Shown in pieces: positions 30,784 through 39,527 of a stretch of 64,000 bases of DNA. The stretch lies in NCBI GenBank assembly GCA_903834785.1, contig CAILKP010000073.1, positions 1-64,000 of the forward strand, given 5' to 3'. The position numbers and the translations under genes are program-made. Positions within the stretch are counted from its first letter, which is position 1, and each line of letters begins with the position of its first letter. The stretch comes from an uncultured bacterium (GTDB lineage: Bacteria; Planctomycetota; Phycisphaerae; Phycisphaerales; UBA1924). The notes beneath the pieces are model-generated. The model saw only the letters and a list, made by a program, of their open reading frames with translations. It ran no database searches and was not told the origin of the DNA.

Positions 30784-31617
30784 TCAGCCGGGGTACATCG
30801 CGCTGGTCTTCTCGGTTTCCCAGAGGCGGACACTCTGCAGCGTGGCGCCAGTGCCGCTGGCGGAGATGAGCGGGGCGAGTTTGTCGTAGAAGACGCGGGC
30901 GATGTTCTCGGCGCTGGGGTTCACGCCGCCGGGGAGTGACTGGTTGAACTCGGGGCAGTCGATGTTCAGGTGCTTGTGATCGAACGGCTGGATGATGGCA
31001 CGGTCGACGAACTGCTCGAGCATCGCCAGCGAGAAGCGGCCGGCATCGGTGCCGCTGAGCGGCACGCTTACCGCGGGCTCGATGATGTAGTTGTGGCCGT
31101 GACCGCTGGGGTTGTTGCACTTGCCGAAGAAGGCGCGGTTGGCTTCATCACCGAGGCTCGGAGCGTGCAGGCGGTGTGCGGCGGCGATCTCGAAACGCTG
31201 GCGGAGGGTGGCGGTCGCGGGGTTGGCGGCGTTCGGGGTGGTCATAGCAAGCTCGACGCTGTAGAACGGAGAGAGCATCCAGCGGATGCTCACGAGCGTG
31301 CCGCCAAGGGCGGCGTTCAGAACGGACAGTGTTTCGGCCAGCACCTGGGCCGGGTCGGCGTGCGGCGTGTTATGACAGGCAGCGGTGATGTGCGGGATCA
31401 CGGCCTGGCGGGCGGCTTTGTCGATGAACTTGATGTCCAGGAAGTAGCCGGTTTGCGGGTCGGCCTCGCCGCGGCAGGTGATCTCAAGCTCGTAGTGGCG
31501 GCTCAGGCCCCGCATACCAGGAACACCAGCAAAGCTGTTGCTGGCCGCGGGAGCTCCATCTGCGCGTGCGTCCACGGGGTTGACCGCGAAACGTACGAGC
31601 CGACGGAGGAGAAGCAT
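30784..31617 (-). CDS. Two-domain 6-pyruvoyl-tetrahydropterin synthase / QueD-like protein
   Basis: A 277-aa protein, about twice the usual length. The C-terminal domain is complete: zinc His in AAAHRLH and in GKCNNPSGHGHNY, which also has the catalytic Cys; FDHKHLN; and the pterin-binding Glu in VRLWETEKTSA. The N-terminal domain (SRHYELEITCRGEADPQTG and YFLDIKFID) resembles the same fold but lacks the metal-binding His residues. Family members make 6-carboxy-tetrahydropterin for queuosine or related pterins. No other queuosine gene is nearby. ATG 31617 is chosen; the longer upstream frame is not family-like. Confidence 0.82.
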   Translation of the reverse strand: MLLLRRLVRFAVNPVDARADGAPAASNSFAGVPGMRGLSRHYELEITCRGEADPQTGYFLDIKFIDKAARQAVIPHITAACHNTPHADPAQVLAETLSVLNAALGGTLVSIRWMLSPFYSVELAMTTPNAANPATATLRQRFEIAAAHRLHAPSLGDEANRAFFGKCNNPSGHGHNYIIEPAVSVPLSGTDAGRFSLAMLEQFVDRAIIQPFDHKHLNIDCPEFNQSLPGGVNPSAENIARVFYDKLAPLISASGTGATLQSVRLWETEKTSAMYPG

Positions 31618-31684
31618 GCGTGATGGTAGAGTGCAGCGTCCGCGTTCGGACGCCTCGGACACCGGCCCGCCGAGGATGGCAGGT

Positions 31685-32599
31685 TTACTTGCTGTCGCGG
31701 ATCTTGCGCCAGTCGGTCTTGCTCTGGCCATCGGCGTAGCCCCAGACGGTGACCTGGATGCGACGCTTGCCGAACTGCCGGGCCTGCTCGTGGGTGGGGA
31801 ACAGCACGTCGAGGCGGTTGCCCTTGATCGCGCCGCCGATGTCCAGCACGGGAACGATGCGGTTGGCGTCGTAGCCGGGGACGGAGATCATCGAGCCCAT
31901 CGGCAGCACGCGCGGGTCGGCGGCGACGAGCTTGCCGGCGTTGGTGCTGACGTGGTGCAGCGACGCGGTGATGCCGTCGGCCGAGTCGCCGCAGGAGCGG
32001 GCATCAGGCGAGTAGGCTGTCACGACCATGCTGATGGTCTTGACCGGGCGGACCGGGCGGCCGTTGAACCAGCGGGTGTCGAGCGGCCAGTCCTGTGCGG
32101 CCGGCACGCCGCCAGCAACCGGGGCGATCGCGAGCGAATCAAAGCCGGGGACCATCTCGCCAGCACTGAACGGGCGGACCGCATCCAGCGCGGACGGATC
32201 AACCAGACCGGCAGCAACGGGGTCCATCAGTTCCGGCTCGTCGGTCTCGGACTCGGGGCCCTGGCCGGCCAGGAAGGGGATCGTGACATCGACACCCGCG
32301 AAGAGCTCGTCGGCGTCGTTGTTCTGCGTATCCGCACCGGACTCCGTCACGGCCGCCGCGGCGGGGGCGATGCCACCACGCGTCTGGAGTTCCTTGAAGA
32401 TCACGGCCGAACCGGCCGTCAGGGCCAAGGCCAGGCCCAGCATGCCAACATCGCCCATGGTGATCCGTCCGGCGGACCGCATGGCCTGCCAGCGGGCAAC
32501 GGCCAGCAGGCGGCTGACGGTGCGGAAGGAGCGGTTGCTGCTGGAGCGTGTAGAACCAGAGCGTCCGCGGGTGGCGTGGTTGGTAGTTCGGGTATGCAT
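31685..32599 (-). CDS. 3D-domain membrane-anchored protein
   Basis: A 304-aa protein. A basic N-terminus is followed by a membrane segment near residues 49-67 (MGDVGMLGLALALTAGSAVI), then a low-complexity spacer. The C-terminal part (from about residue 188) is a 3D domain, named for its three Asp: VVTAYSPDARSCGDSADG, LVAADPRVLPMGSMI and VLDIGGAIKGNRLDVLF. It is shared with MltA-type lytic transglycosylases and Rpf-like proteins. It probably acts on peptidoglycan outside the inner membrane. It lies upstream of the pterin synthase homologue on the same strand (67-base gap). Confidence 0.8.
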   Translation of the reverse strand: MHTRTTNHATRGRSGSTRSSSNRSFRTVSRLLAVARWQAMRSAGRITMGDVGMLGLALALTAGSAVIFKELQTRGGIAPAAAAVTESGADTQNNDADELFAGVDVTIPFLAGQGPESETDEPELMDPVAAGLVDPSALDAVRPFSAGEMVPGFDSLAIAPVAGGVPAAQDWPLDTRWFNGRPVRPVKTISMVVTAYSPDARSCGDSADGITASLHHVSTNAGKLVAADPRVLPMGSMISVPGYDANRIVPVLDIGGAIKGNRLDVLFPTHEQARQFGKRRIQVTVWGYADGQSKTDWRKIRDSK

Positions 32600-33119
32600 A
32601 TTCGATCGTCACAGAACTTTATGGCAACGTCCGTGTGCCTGTTTCAGGACTTGGAGCTGGGAGGGGTCATCGGGGGGATGATCAACTCAGCCGGTCAGGT
32701 CCGGAAAGCTAAAGATCGTTTTCGGAACTTCGATCAGGTCAGATGAGCCCGGACAGGAATGTTCGTATCCTGCCTTCGCATCGGCACCTACCGCATCCTT
32801 GCAGACGGTGATCGCATCGCGAGATACCAGCATACACAATCTCCTGCCTGCTGGCCACCCCAAGTTGGGCAGGCCAGACCGGGTAAGTCGCCCAAACGGT
32901 ACAGACGGAACGCGTTCGTTCCGTGATAGGGTAACACATGGCAAAAGTGATGCAAACGAATGCCGGAAATCAAACGGTTGTTTAAGGACAACAGTCGGTC
33001 CGTGATGCTTCGATTGGGGACTGTTTGGGGATTATCGATGCCGCTCGCGACGTTGTTTCTACTAGCTGCGGCTGCGTGGGCCGTCGCTGCGGCTGCCGCG
33101 GGGGGGTAAGGTTGGCCCC
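32600..33119. other. 520-base non-coding region
   Basis: This spacer lies between divergent genes. Parts of it (about 32740-33010) are richer in A and T than the surroundings. An eight-bp inverted repeat (ACGGAACG, loop CGTT, CGTTCCGT) lies at 32905-32924. Short open frames exist on both strands, but none has a good start site or protein-like composition. It may hold promoters for the 3D-domain gene (minus) and the permease gene (plus); I could not assign boxes with confidence. Confidence 0.5.
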
Positions 33120-33932
33120 ATGACGATCAGCCAGTTCATTTCCGGAGCGGGCCTGGGGCTGGCGGCCGGCGTGCTGGGCGGGCTGGCGGGGGTGGGCGGG
33201 TCGATGATCATTCTGCCGGGGCTGCACTGGATGAAGGTGGCTGGGGGTGGTGGGGACCCGACGGTTGCGGTCCACCATCTCTACATGGCCGCGGCCATGG
33301 TGACGAACATTGCCGTTGCGTTACCGGCCGCGATGCAGCACAAGGCGGCCGGCGCGGTGCGAAAGGACCTGCTTCAGCCGCTGCTGATCAGCAGCACGGT
33401 GGGGGTGCTTGTCGGTGTGACGATGGGCAACCAGGTGGCGGGGGTGTGGCTGAAGTGGCTGCTCGGCGGCTTCCTGGTGGCGTACTGCGTGTACAACCTG
33501 ATCAAGCTTTCGGGCAAGGCCGGTGGCGATGGAGACAGTCGCAAGCGGGGCCGGGTGGGCATGCTGACGCTGGTGGCCTGCGGCGGCGTGACGGGAACGG
33601 TGGGGGGGTTGCTTGGCCTTGGGGGTGGGGTGATTCTGGTGCCGCTGCTGCAGATGGTGTGCGGCGTCAAGCTGCGTGAGTCAATCGCGACAAGTTCCTC
33701 GATCATCTGGATCACTGCGATCATCGGCGCGACGTACAAACTGGTGACACTCAGCCAGCACGGGCAATCGGCGTGGGTGGCGCTGGCGATTGCAGCGGCG
33801 CTGGCGCCGACGGCGGTGGTGGGGTCGAAGATCGGTGCGTGGCTGACGCACGCGCTGCCGGTGCCGGTGGTGCGGGCTGTGATCACGGCGGTGCTGGTCG
33901 TCGCGGCGATGAAGCTGTTTGGCGTTTTCTAG
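33120..33932 (+). CDS. TauE/SafE family sulphite/anion permease
   Basis: A 270-aa membrane protein of two repeated halves. Each half carries the family signature: GGLAGVGGSMIILPGL near residue 20 and GGLLGLGGGVILVPLLQ near residue 160. About eight hydrophobic segments follow this order. Members export or import small anions such as sulphite and sulphoacetate. A 14-base overlap with the next gene suggests co-transcription with the NADH dehydrogenase. No sulphur-metabolism gene is adjacent, so the substrate is open. Confidence 0.85.
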   Translation: MTISQFISGAGLGLAAGVLGGLAGVGGSMIILPGLHWMKVAGGGGDPTVAVHHLYMAAAMVTNIAVALPAAMQHKAAGAVRKDLLQPLLISSTVGVLVGVTMGNQVAGVWLKWLLGGFLVAYCVYNLIKLSGKAGGDGDSRKRGRVGMLTLVACGGVTGTVGGLLGLGGGVILVPLLQMVCGVKLRESIATSSSIIWITAIIGATYKLVTLSQHGQSAWVALAIAAALAPTAVVGSKIGAWLTHALPVPVVRAVITAVLVVAAMKLFGVF

Positions 33933-35238
33933 CTGCGCCAGCGGGCGCACGCCGCGACTACTGTGCGAGTCGCGTCCTCGCCGCGTTGTCATTCTTGGTG
34001 CTGGTTTTGCAGGCCTTGCGTGCGCGAAAGCACTTCGGAAGTTTGACGGCGAAGTGGTGCTGGTTGATCGCACGAACCACCATCTGTTCCAGCCGCTGCT
34101 GTATCAGGTTGCCACGGCGGGGTTGAGCGGATCGGACATCGCCCAGCCAGTGCGGACGATTCTGCGTGGGCAGCGGAACCTGCACGTGCACATGGCGCAG
34201 GTGGAGGAGATCGACCTGGCCGGGCGGAGCGTGGTCTTTGATTTCCAGCGATACCGGCTGGAGTATGACTATCTGGTGATCGCTCTTGGTGTGCGCACCA
34301 ACTACTTCGGGAATGACCAGTGGGCCAAGCACGCGCTTGGGCTGAAGTCACTGGCCGATGCCTACGCCATCCGCGAGCGTCTGCTGGCGGCGTTTGAACG
34401 GGCGGAGAACCTGCCGGACAATCACGCGGAGCGGACCAGGCAACTGACGACGGTGGTCATCGGTGGCGGGCCGACGGGTGTTGAGATGGCGGGGGCGTGT
34501 GTGGAACTGGGCCGGCGCGTGCTGAAGCCCGAGTTTAAGAGTGCGAACCTTTCAGAGACGCGGGTGGTGCTGATTGATGCGGGGCAGCGGCTGCTGAGCA
34601 CATTTGACCCGGAACTCTCTGAGCGGGCCAAGCGAGACCTTGAGCGGATGGGCGTGCAGGTGAAACTGGGTGTGCGGGTCGAGGAGATCGGTGAGGGATA
34701 CGTCGTCGCGGGCGGCGAGCGGTACGAGGCGGCCACCATCGTGTGGGGAGCTGGTGTGTCGCCGCCGCCGCTGGTCAAGACACTTGGCAGCCAGGGGGTC
34801 GCGCTGGACAAGTCGGGCCGGATTGAGGTCGGGACCGACTGTGCGGTAGCGGGGCAGCGGGGCGTGTTTGCCGCCGGCGACATCGCCAGTTGCACTGATG
34901 GTGCCGGCGTGCGGGTTCCCGGGCTGTGCCAGGGGGCGATCCAGATGGGGGACCACATCGGGCGGGTGATCATGGCGGATGTGGCGGGCAAGCGAGACGC
35001 GGTCAAGCCGATCAAGTACCGCGATAAAGGAACGATGGCGACGATCGGCCGATCATCGGCCGTGGCGGACGTTGGAGGGTGGAAGACGGGCGGGTTTGTG
35101 GCCTGGGTGCTGTGGCTGCTGGTGCACCTGATCTTCCTGATTGATCTGCGGAGCAAGATGACCGTGATGCTCAAGTGGATCGCGGCGTACGTGTTCTATA
35201 AGCCCACGGGGCGGCTGCTTGATGCGCCGAAGGCGTGA
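33919..35238 (+). CDS. ndh: Type II NADH:quinone oxidoreductase (NDH-2)
   Basis: A 439-aa flavoprotein at most. The FAD-binding motif RRVVILGAGFAGLACA is near residue 22, and a second Rossmann motif VVIGGGPTGVEMAGACVELG, for NADH, is near residue 175. GVFAAGDIA ends the FAD-binding part. A membrane-associated C-terminal segment (VAWVLWLLVHLIFLIDLR) follows. The enzyme passes electrons from NADH to quinone without pumping protons. There is no ATG in frame before the Rossmann fold. The start is probably TTG 33919, inside the end of the permease gene, or a later non-ATG codon. Confidence 0.88.
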   Translation: MAFSSCASGRTPRLLCESRPRRVVILGAGFAGLACAKALRKFDGEVVLVDRTNHHLFQPLLYQVATAGLSGSDIAQPVRTILRGQRNLHVHMAQVEEIDLAGRSVVFDFQRYRLEYDYLVIALGVRTNYFGNDQWAKHALGLKSLADAYAIRERLLAAFERAENLPDNHAERTRQLTTVVIGGGPTGVEMAGACVELGRRVLKPEFKSANLSETRVVLIDAGQRLLSTFDPELSERAKRDLERMGVQVKLGVRVEEIGEGYVVAGGERYEAATIVWGAGVSPPPLVKTLGSQGVALDKSGRIEVGTDCAVAGQRGVFAAGDIASCTDGAGVRVPGLCQGAIQMGDHIGRVIMADVAGKRDAVKPIKYRDKGTMATIGRSSAVADVGGWKTGGFVAWVLWLLVHLIFLIDLRSKMTVMLKWIAAYVFYKPTGRLLDAPKA

Positions 35239-35303
35239 ACTCAGCTGCCAGACCGAATAACCCGGGCAATGGACGTGGCAGGTCGGGACTGCTTTCATTG
35301 CCC

Positions 35304-36215
35304 ATGAGCCAGAACACTGCCACCTGGGCGTACAACCGGCCTCGCGTTGCGCTGGAGACCACGCTGCTGCTGCACGGTGTGCCGCCGGAACAGGCACTGC
35401 CGATGTACGACGACCTGGCGGCGATTGTGACGGCGGCGGGGGCGCAGCCGCGGGCGATGGCGGTTCTAGACGGCCGGCCTATCAGTGACCTGAGCCGCTG
35501 CCAGTTGCAGGCGATGCTTGCCGGGCCGAGTGCCAGCAAGATCAACACATCGAGCATGGGTGTGGTGGCCGACGCGTGGTGGCGCGGGTCGAGTCCGTCG
35601 CGTGGGCACGGGGCAACAACCGTGAGCACGACGATGGAAATGGCCGCGATGGCGGGCATTCGCGTGTTCGCCACCGGGGGCCTGGGCGGCGTGCACAAGG
35701 GATACGGCACGCACTGGGATGTCTCGGCTGACCTGTACGCCTTCACGCGTTTTCCGGTGGCGGTGGTCACCAGCGGTTGCAAGTCGATCCTGGATGTTCA
35801 GGCCACGCGAGAGATGCTCGAGACACTGGGCGTGCCGGTGATCGGGTACCGCACGGACAGCTTCCCGGCGTTCTACACGCGTGATGGCGGGTGCGGCGTC
35901 GATGCGAAGTTCGATGATGCCGCGACGCTGGCTACGTTTGTGCGGCATGAAATGGCCCGCACCTGCCGCGGTGTGGTGATTGCCAACCCGATCCCGGAGG
36001 CCGATGAGATTGACCCGGTGAAGTTCGCCGGATGGCTGGCCCAGGCGGAGGCCGAAGCGGCGGCCAAGGGTGCGATGGGGCGGGCGGTGACACCGGCGGT
36101 GCTGGGCGCGTTGCACCGGCTGTCGGGCGGGGCGACGCTGCGGGCGAACATCGCTCTGGTGCGGCACAACGTTGCGGTGGCGGCGGAGGTTGCGGTGGCG
36201 ATTGGGGAGCCGTGA
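35304..36215 (+). CDS. psuG: Pseudouridine-5'-phosphate glycosidase
   Basis: A 303-aa protein from ATG 35304. Conserved parts are ALETTLLLHGVP, GRPISDLSR, GATTVSTTMEMAAMAGI, GGLGGVHKGYGTHWDVSADL, VVTSGCKSILDV and VIGYRTDSFPAFY. PsuG splits pseudouridine 5'-phosphate into uracil and ribose 5-phosphate, using a Lys and a Glu that are in the segments quoted. The usual partner, the kinase PsuK, is not next to it. The upstream frame reaching 35235 overlaps the preceding stop and lacks family similarity. Confidence 0.9.
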   Translation: MSQNTATWAYNRPRVALETTLLLHGVPPEQALPMYDDLAAIVTAAGAQPRAMAVLDGRPISDLSRCQLQAMLAGPSASKINTSSMGVVADAWWRGSSPSRGHGATTVSTTMEMAAMAGIRVFATGGLGGVHKGYGTHWDVSADLYAFTRFPVAVVTSGCKSILDVQATREMLETLGVPVIGYRTDSFPAFYTRDGGCGVDAKFDDAATLATFVRHEMARTCRGVVIANPIPEADEIDPVKFAGWLAQAEAEAAAKGAMGRAVTPAVLGALHRLSGGATLRANIALVRHNVAVAAEVAVAIGEP

Positions 36216-36277
36216 CGGAGTTGTGAGTGACGAGATGCCAAGGCTGCGCGGTCGATACTCGGCCGCGATGGAGATCC

Positions 36278-37138
36278 TTAGATCCCCGTTGGATGCCAGA
36301 CGGTCTTGGCTTCGAGGAATGGCTCGACCATCCAAGGTGTGCAGGCCGTCGCGGGGTTGGAGAGGTGGTCGGCGGTGAACAGCCGCACGCGTTTGAGGTT
36401 CTCCGAAGCACCGAGTTGGAGCGTCTTGGCGGTTTCGGAATCCATGCCGAAGGCGGTGATGCCGTCGACATCGCGGTGCTTGGCAAGCACGCCGGCCAGC
36501 TCGCTGACATCGCCGGTAAGGAGGTTGACCACGCCGCCGGGCAGGTCGCTGGTGGCCAGCACTTCGCCGAGCACGCTGACGACCGCGGCGTTGGCCGGGC
36601 TGATGACGACCGCCGCATTGCCGCCGCAGATCACGGGGGCGAGCAGGCCGATGAGCGGCAGCAGCGCAGGTGCGGCGGGGCAGACGATGCCGATGCAGCC
36701 CTGGGGGCCGGGGGTCGTGATGTTCCAGTAGGGGCCCGCGACGGCGTTCTGGCTGCCCAGCAGGTGCTGGAACTTGTCGGTCCAGCCGGCGAAGTGAACG
36801 AGGCGGTCGACTGCGGCGGTGAACTCCGCCTCTGCTGCGGCACGGGTCGTGCCGGGGGTGAGGGTCAGCAGATCGATGAACTCGGCCCGGCGGCCTTCGA
36901 GTATTTCGGCGGCGCGATAGAGGATCTGACCCCGGTTGTACGCGGTGGCACCGGCCCATCCGGGCTGGGCCTTGCGGGCGGCGACGACCGCCTCGCGCAG
37001 GTCCTTGCGCGACGCCTTGCAGGCGTGGGCGAAGATGCCCCCGGCGGCATCGTGCACGATGAGCGAGCGGCCGGATTCGGAGCGCGGAAAGCTGCCGCCG
37101 ATGAAGAGCTTGTACGTCTTGGTGACTTCGAGTCGCAC
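36278..37138 (-). CDS. Aldehyde dehydrogenase homologue lacking the catalytic domain
   Basis: A 286-aa protein if started at GTG 37138 (KTYKLFIGGSFPRSESGR follows closely). It has the N-terminal NAD-binding half of an aldehyde dehydrogenase (AYNRGQILYRAAEILEGRR; EVLATSDLPGGVVNLLTG), but the family is about 480 residues. The catalytic-Cys motif (GQxC) and the Lys of the cofactor site are absent. The end, EPFLEAKTVWHPTG, matches the C-terminal tail of the family, so the catalytic part is missing internally and not cut off. From memory, similar short proteins occur beside full-length aldehyde dehydrogenases and deoC in actinobacteria. Here no such partner is adjacent. Confidence 0.75.
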   Translation of the reverse strand: MRLEVTKTYKLFIGGSFPRSESGRSLIVHDAAGGIFAHACKASRKDLREAVVAARKAQPGWAGATAYNRGQILYRAAEILEGRRAEFIDLLTLTPGTTRAAAEAEFTAAVDRLVHFAGWTDKFQHLLGSQNAVAGPYWNITTPGPQGCIGIVCPAAPALLPLIGLLAPVICGGNAAVVISPANAAVVSVLGEVLATSDLPGGVVNLLTGDVSELAGVLAKHRDVDGITAFGMDSETAKTLQLGASENLKRVRLFTADHLSNPATACTPWMVEPFLEAKTVWHPTGI

Positions 37139-37250
37139 GGGGGATGGTTGGCCACGGACGCGGGGCAGGCAAATGCGGGGATTGGGGAAGATCGGAAGAA
37201 TTTCTGACTCTGACTTGCCGGACCACGCCCGCGGATGCATCATGGGCTGT

Positions 37251-38591
37251 ATGAACCAGCACCCCACCTCTCATGGCGGCCCGACCGGTATCAGTGATTT
37301 GCAGCCCCGCGGCATCGCGGCAGGCGGCAGTGGTGGCGGCGGCGGTTTGTCGCGCCGCGAACTGGTGCGGGTGATGGCGGTGGGCGCGGCTGGCATGCTC
37401 GCGGCAGGAACGGCGGCGCACGCAGCCGGACTGGCGGGATGGGCAGGGGCACCAAAGGGCAAGCCGGAAGCGGCCAGGGGCGGCGGCGAGAAGCTCAAGA
37501 TCCTGATTCTGGGGGGTACGGCGTTCACGGGGCCGCAGTTGGTGCGACTTGCGGTGGATGCCGGGCACACGGTGACGATCTTCAACCGGGGCCGGACCGA
37601 GCAGCGGATCGGCGGGATTCCTGACAGCGTTGAGCGGCTGGTTGGCGATCGCGACCCGAAGGTGGCCGAGGGGCTCAAGGCCCTTGAAGGTGATCGCGCC
37701 TGGGATGTGTGCATCGACCTGTCGGGTCAGTATCCGCGGCATGTGGGTGCCTCGGCCAAGTTGCTGGCAGGGCGGGTCAAGCACTACACGTTCGTCTCGA
37801 GCATCTCGGCCTACACCGAGCCGTATCCGGAGAAGCTGGACGAGGAGGCACCGCTGGCCAAGCTTGCCGACCCGAACACGGAGGACATGGCAGGCGGCAT
37901 GAACTACGGCGGCCTGAAGGCGGCCTGCGAGAAGGCGGCGATGGAGGCGATGCCGGGCAAGGTGGCAGTCGTGCGCCCAGGGCTGATCGTCGGCCCCGGC
38001 GACCAGACCGACCGGTTCACCTACTGGCCGGTGCGGTTCAGCCGCGCGGCGGCGGGTGAGGCGGTGCTGTGTCCGAACGACGCGAGCGACCCGGCGCAGT
38101 GGATTGATGTGCGTGACCTGGCGGAGTGGATGCTGAAGTTGGCGGTGGATCGGCCCTCGGGGGCGTTCAACGCGGTTGGGCAGCCGGGCAGCACGATGGG
38201 CAGCATCGTTGATGCGTGCATGGCGGCGACGGGCAAGAAGGCCAAGCCGGTGTGGGGCAAGCTGGAGGTGCTGATGGAGGAGCGGGTGACGCCCTGGGGC
38301 GACATGCCGGTCTGGGTGCCGCGGCCGGAGAAGGGCCAGGGCTGGTTCGGCAACGTGAACTTTGACAAGGCGGTCAAGGCGGGGCTGAAGTTCCGGCCGG
38401 TGCAGCAGACCGTGAGCGACACGCTTGCGTGGTGGCCCAGTGAGATGGCCCGGCGCGAGCGGGTGGGCAAGGAGTTGACCGCGCAGGCCGAGAAGGACGG
38501 CAAGCCGGCGCCGAAGCTGCCGCCGCACGATCAGCTGCGGGCGGGCATTACCGCCGAGCGGGAAAAGGCAGTGCTGGCGAAGTTGGCGTGA
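37251..38591 (+). CDS. Tat-exported NAD-dependent epimerase/dehydratase-like protein
   Basis: A 446-aa protein. LSRRELVRVMAVGAAGMLAA is a twin-arginine export signal, ending at about AHAAG. The mature part begins with KILILGGTAFTGPQLVRLA, the Rossmann-fold NAD-binding motif of extended short-chain dehydrogenases. FVSSISAYTE and NYGGLKAACEKAA carry the Ser, the Tyr (in NYGGLK) and the Lys of the active site. The natural substrate is unknown. ATG 37251 and ATG 37242 are both possible; neither has a strong SD. It is divergent from the aldehyde dehydrogenase homologue. Confidence 0.82.
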   Translation: MNQHPTSHGGPTGISDLQPRGIAAGGSGGGGGLSRRELVRVMAVGAAGMLAAGTAAHAAGLAGWAGAPKGKPEAARGGGEKLKILILGGTAFTGPQLVRLAVDAGHTVTIFNRGRTEQRIGGIPDSVERLVGDRDPKVAEGLKALEGDRAWDVCIDLSGQYPRHVGASAKLLAGRVKHYTFVSSISAYTEPYPEKLDEEAPLAKLADPNTEDMAGGMNYGGLKAACEKAAMEAMPGKVAVVRPGLIVGPGDQTDRFTYWPVRFSRAAAGEAVLCPNDASDPAQWIDVRDLAEWMLKLAVDRPSGAFNAVGQPGSTMGSIVDACMAATGKKAKPVWGKLEVLMEERVTPWGDMPVWVPRPEKGQGWFGNVNFDKAVKAGLKFRPVQQTVSDTLAWWPSEMARRERVGKELTAQAEKDGKPAPKLPPHDQLRAGITAEREKAVLAKLA

Positions 38592-38672
38592 GGCTGGGTG
38601 GCTGGCTGAGCCACTGAGACAGCGAGCGGCGGAACTGCACGGACCGTGCCCGGGCGGCTACGGTGCCGATGC

Positions 38673-39500
38673 GTGGAAACCCGTGCGCACAAAATGGGCA
38701 AGCTGGTGGCGATGCGGGCGCTGCGCGATGCGGGATGTGCTGCGGTTGCATCGGAAGTGCGATGCCCGATTGCGAGGTTTCGCGCCGATGCGGCGGGCTA
38801 TCTGGATGCCCGGCCGAAGCGGGGTGCGGCTGGAGTGGCGGTCGGCGTGGCGGGCGTGGGCGATCCAGCGGTAGCGGCTGCGGGACTCGCGGGTGTGATT
38901 GAGCGGGGGGAGCTGCCGCGGACGGTGATTGTCGAGGTGAAGGTGTCGCGGGCGGATTACCTGCGTGATGCGGCCAGCGCGGCGGAGCTTGCCGCGAGGC
39001 TCGATGGGCTGCTGCAACGACGGGCGGAACTGGCGGGCGACCTCGCGGCTGCGGCAGCGGAGCGGGACGCAGCCGGGGCGACGCGGAGCATGCTGTTTGA
39101 GGAACTTGAGCCGTGGGAGCGGACCTCGGGACTCTCGGTGTGCGGGCCGCTGCTGGATGCGGCGATCGCGAAGCTGGAGCGTGAGCGTGCGACGGCGCTG
39201 AAGCTGGCGACGCTGTGCCGGTATCACCTGGCGAGCTACTTGATCATGCTGACCCCGCCGGGACTGCTGAGTCCTGGTGAAGTTGCGCCGGGGTGGGGGC
39301 TCGTTGAGTTTGCACCCGAGGCGGACTTAGGGGGCGAGGGCACGCTGGTGGTGCGTGTGCCGCCGCGGCTGCACGGACCGACGGAACTGCATCGCCAGCG
39401 GCTGCTGAGGAACATCGCGGCGGCGGCGAGCGCGGCGATGCTGCGCAGCGCGCGGGCGGAGCTGGAGCAGCGACGCGAAGTTGACCAGGCGGCTGAGTGA
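38673..39500 (+). CDS. PD-(D/E)XK (MmcB-like) nuclease-family protein
   Basis: A 275-aa protein. EVRCPIARFRADAAG and VIVEVKVSRADYLRD give the Glu, Asp and Glu-x-Lys of a restriction-endonuclease-type active site, and YLIMLTPPGLLSPGEVAPG and GWGLVEF resemble the C-terminal part of MmcB-type DNA-repair nucleases. Between the EVK motif and this end there is a coiled-coil-like insert of about 85 residues, rich in Ala, Arg and Glu. The start is uncertain: GTG 38646, GTG 38673 and ATG 38694 are all in frame, and none has a clear SD. Activity is inferred from motifs only. Confidence 0.62.
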   Translation: METRAHKMGKLVAMRALRDAGCAAVASEVRCPIARFRADAAGYLDARPKRGAAGVAVGVAGVGDPAVAAAGLAGVIERGELPRTVIVEVKVSRADYLRDAASAAELAARLDGLLQRRAELAGDLAAAAAERDAAGATRSMLFEELEPWERTSGLSVCGPLLDAAIAKLERERATALKLATLCRYHLASYLIMLTPPGLLSPGEVAPGWGLVEFAPEADLGGEGTLVVRVPPRLHGPTELHRQRLLRNIAAAASAAMLRSARAELEQRREVDQAAE

Positions 39501-39527
39501 GACCGCGTCAGTGCGTGGGCGTGCGGA

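Noticed and set aside
32693-32710. GGTCAGGTCCGGAA, similar to the SRP RNA signature
   Set aside because: The three bases after GGAA are AGC and do not pair with TCC on the 5' side, and no flanking stem or AGCAG segment exists.
35466-38528. 1020-codon minus-strand open frame
   Set aside because: It crosses psuG, the aldehyde dehydrogenase homologue and the epimerase, which all have clear family motifs in their own frames.
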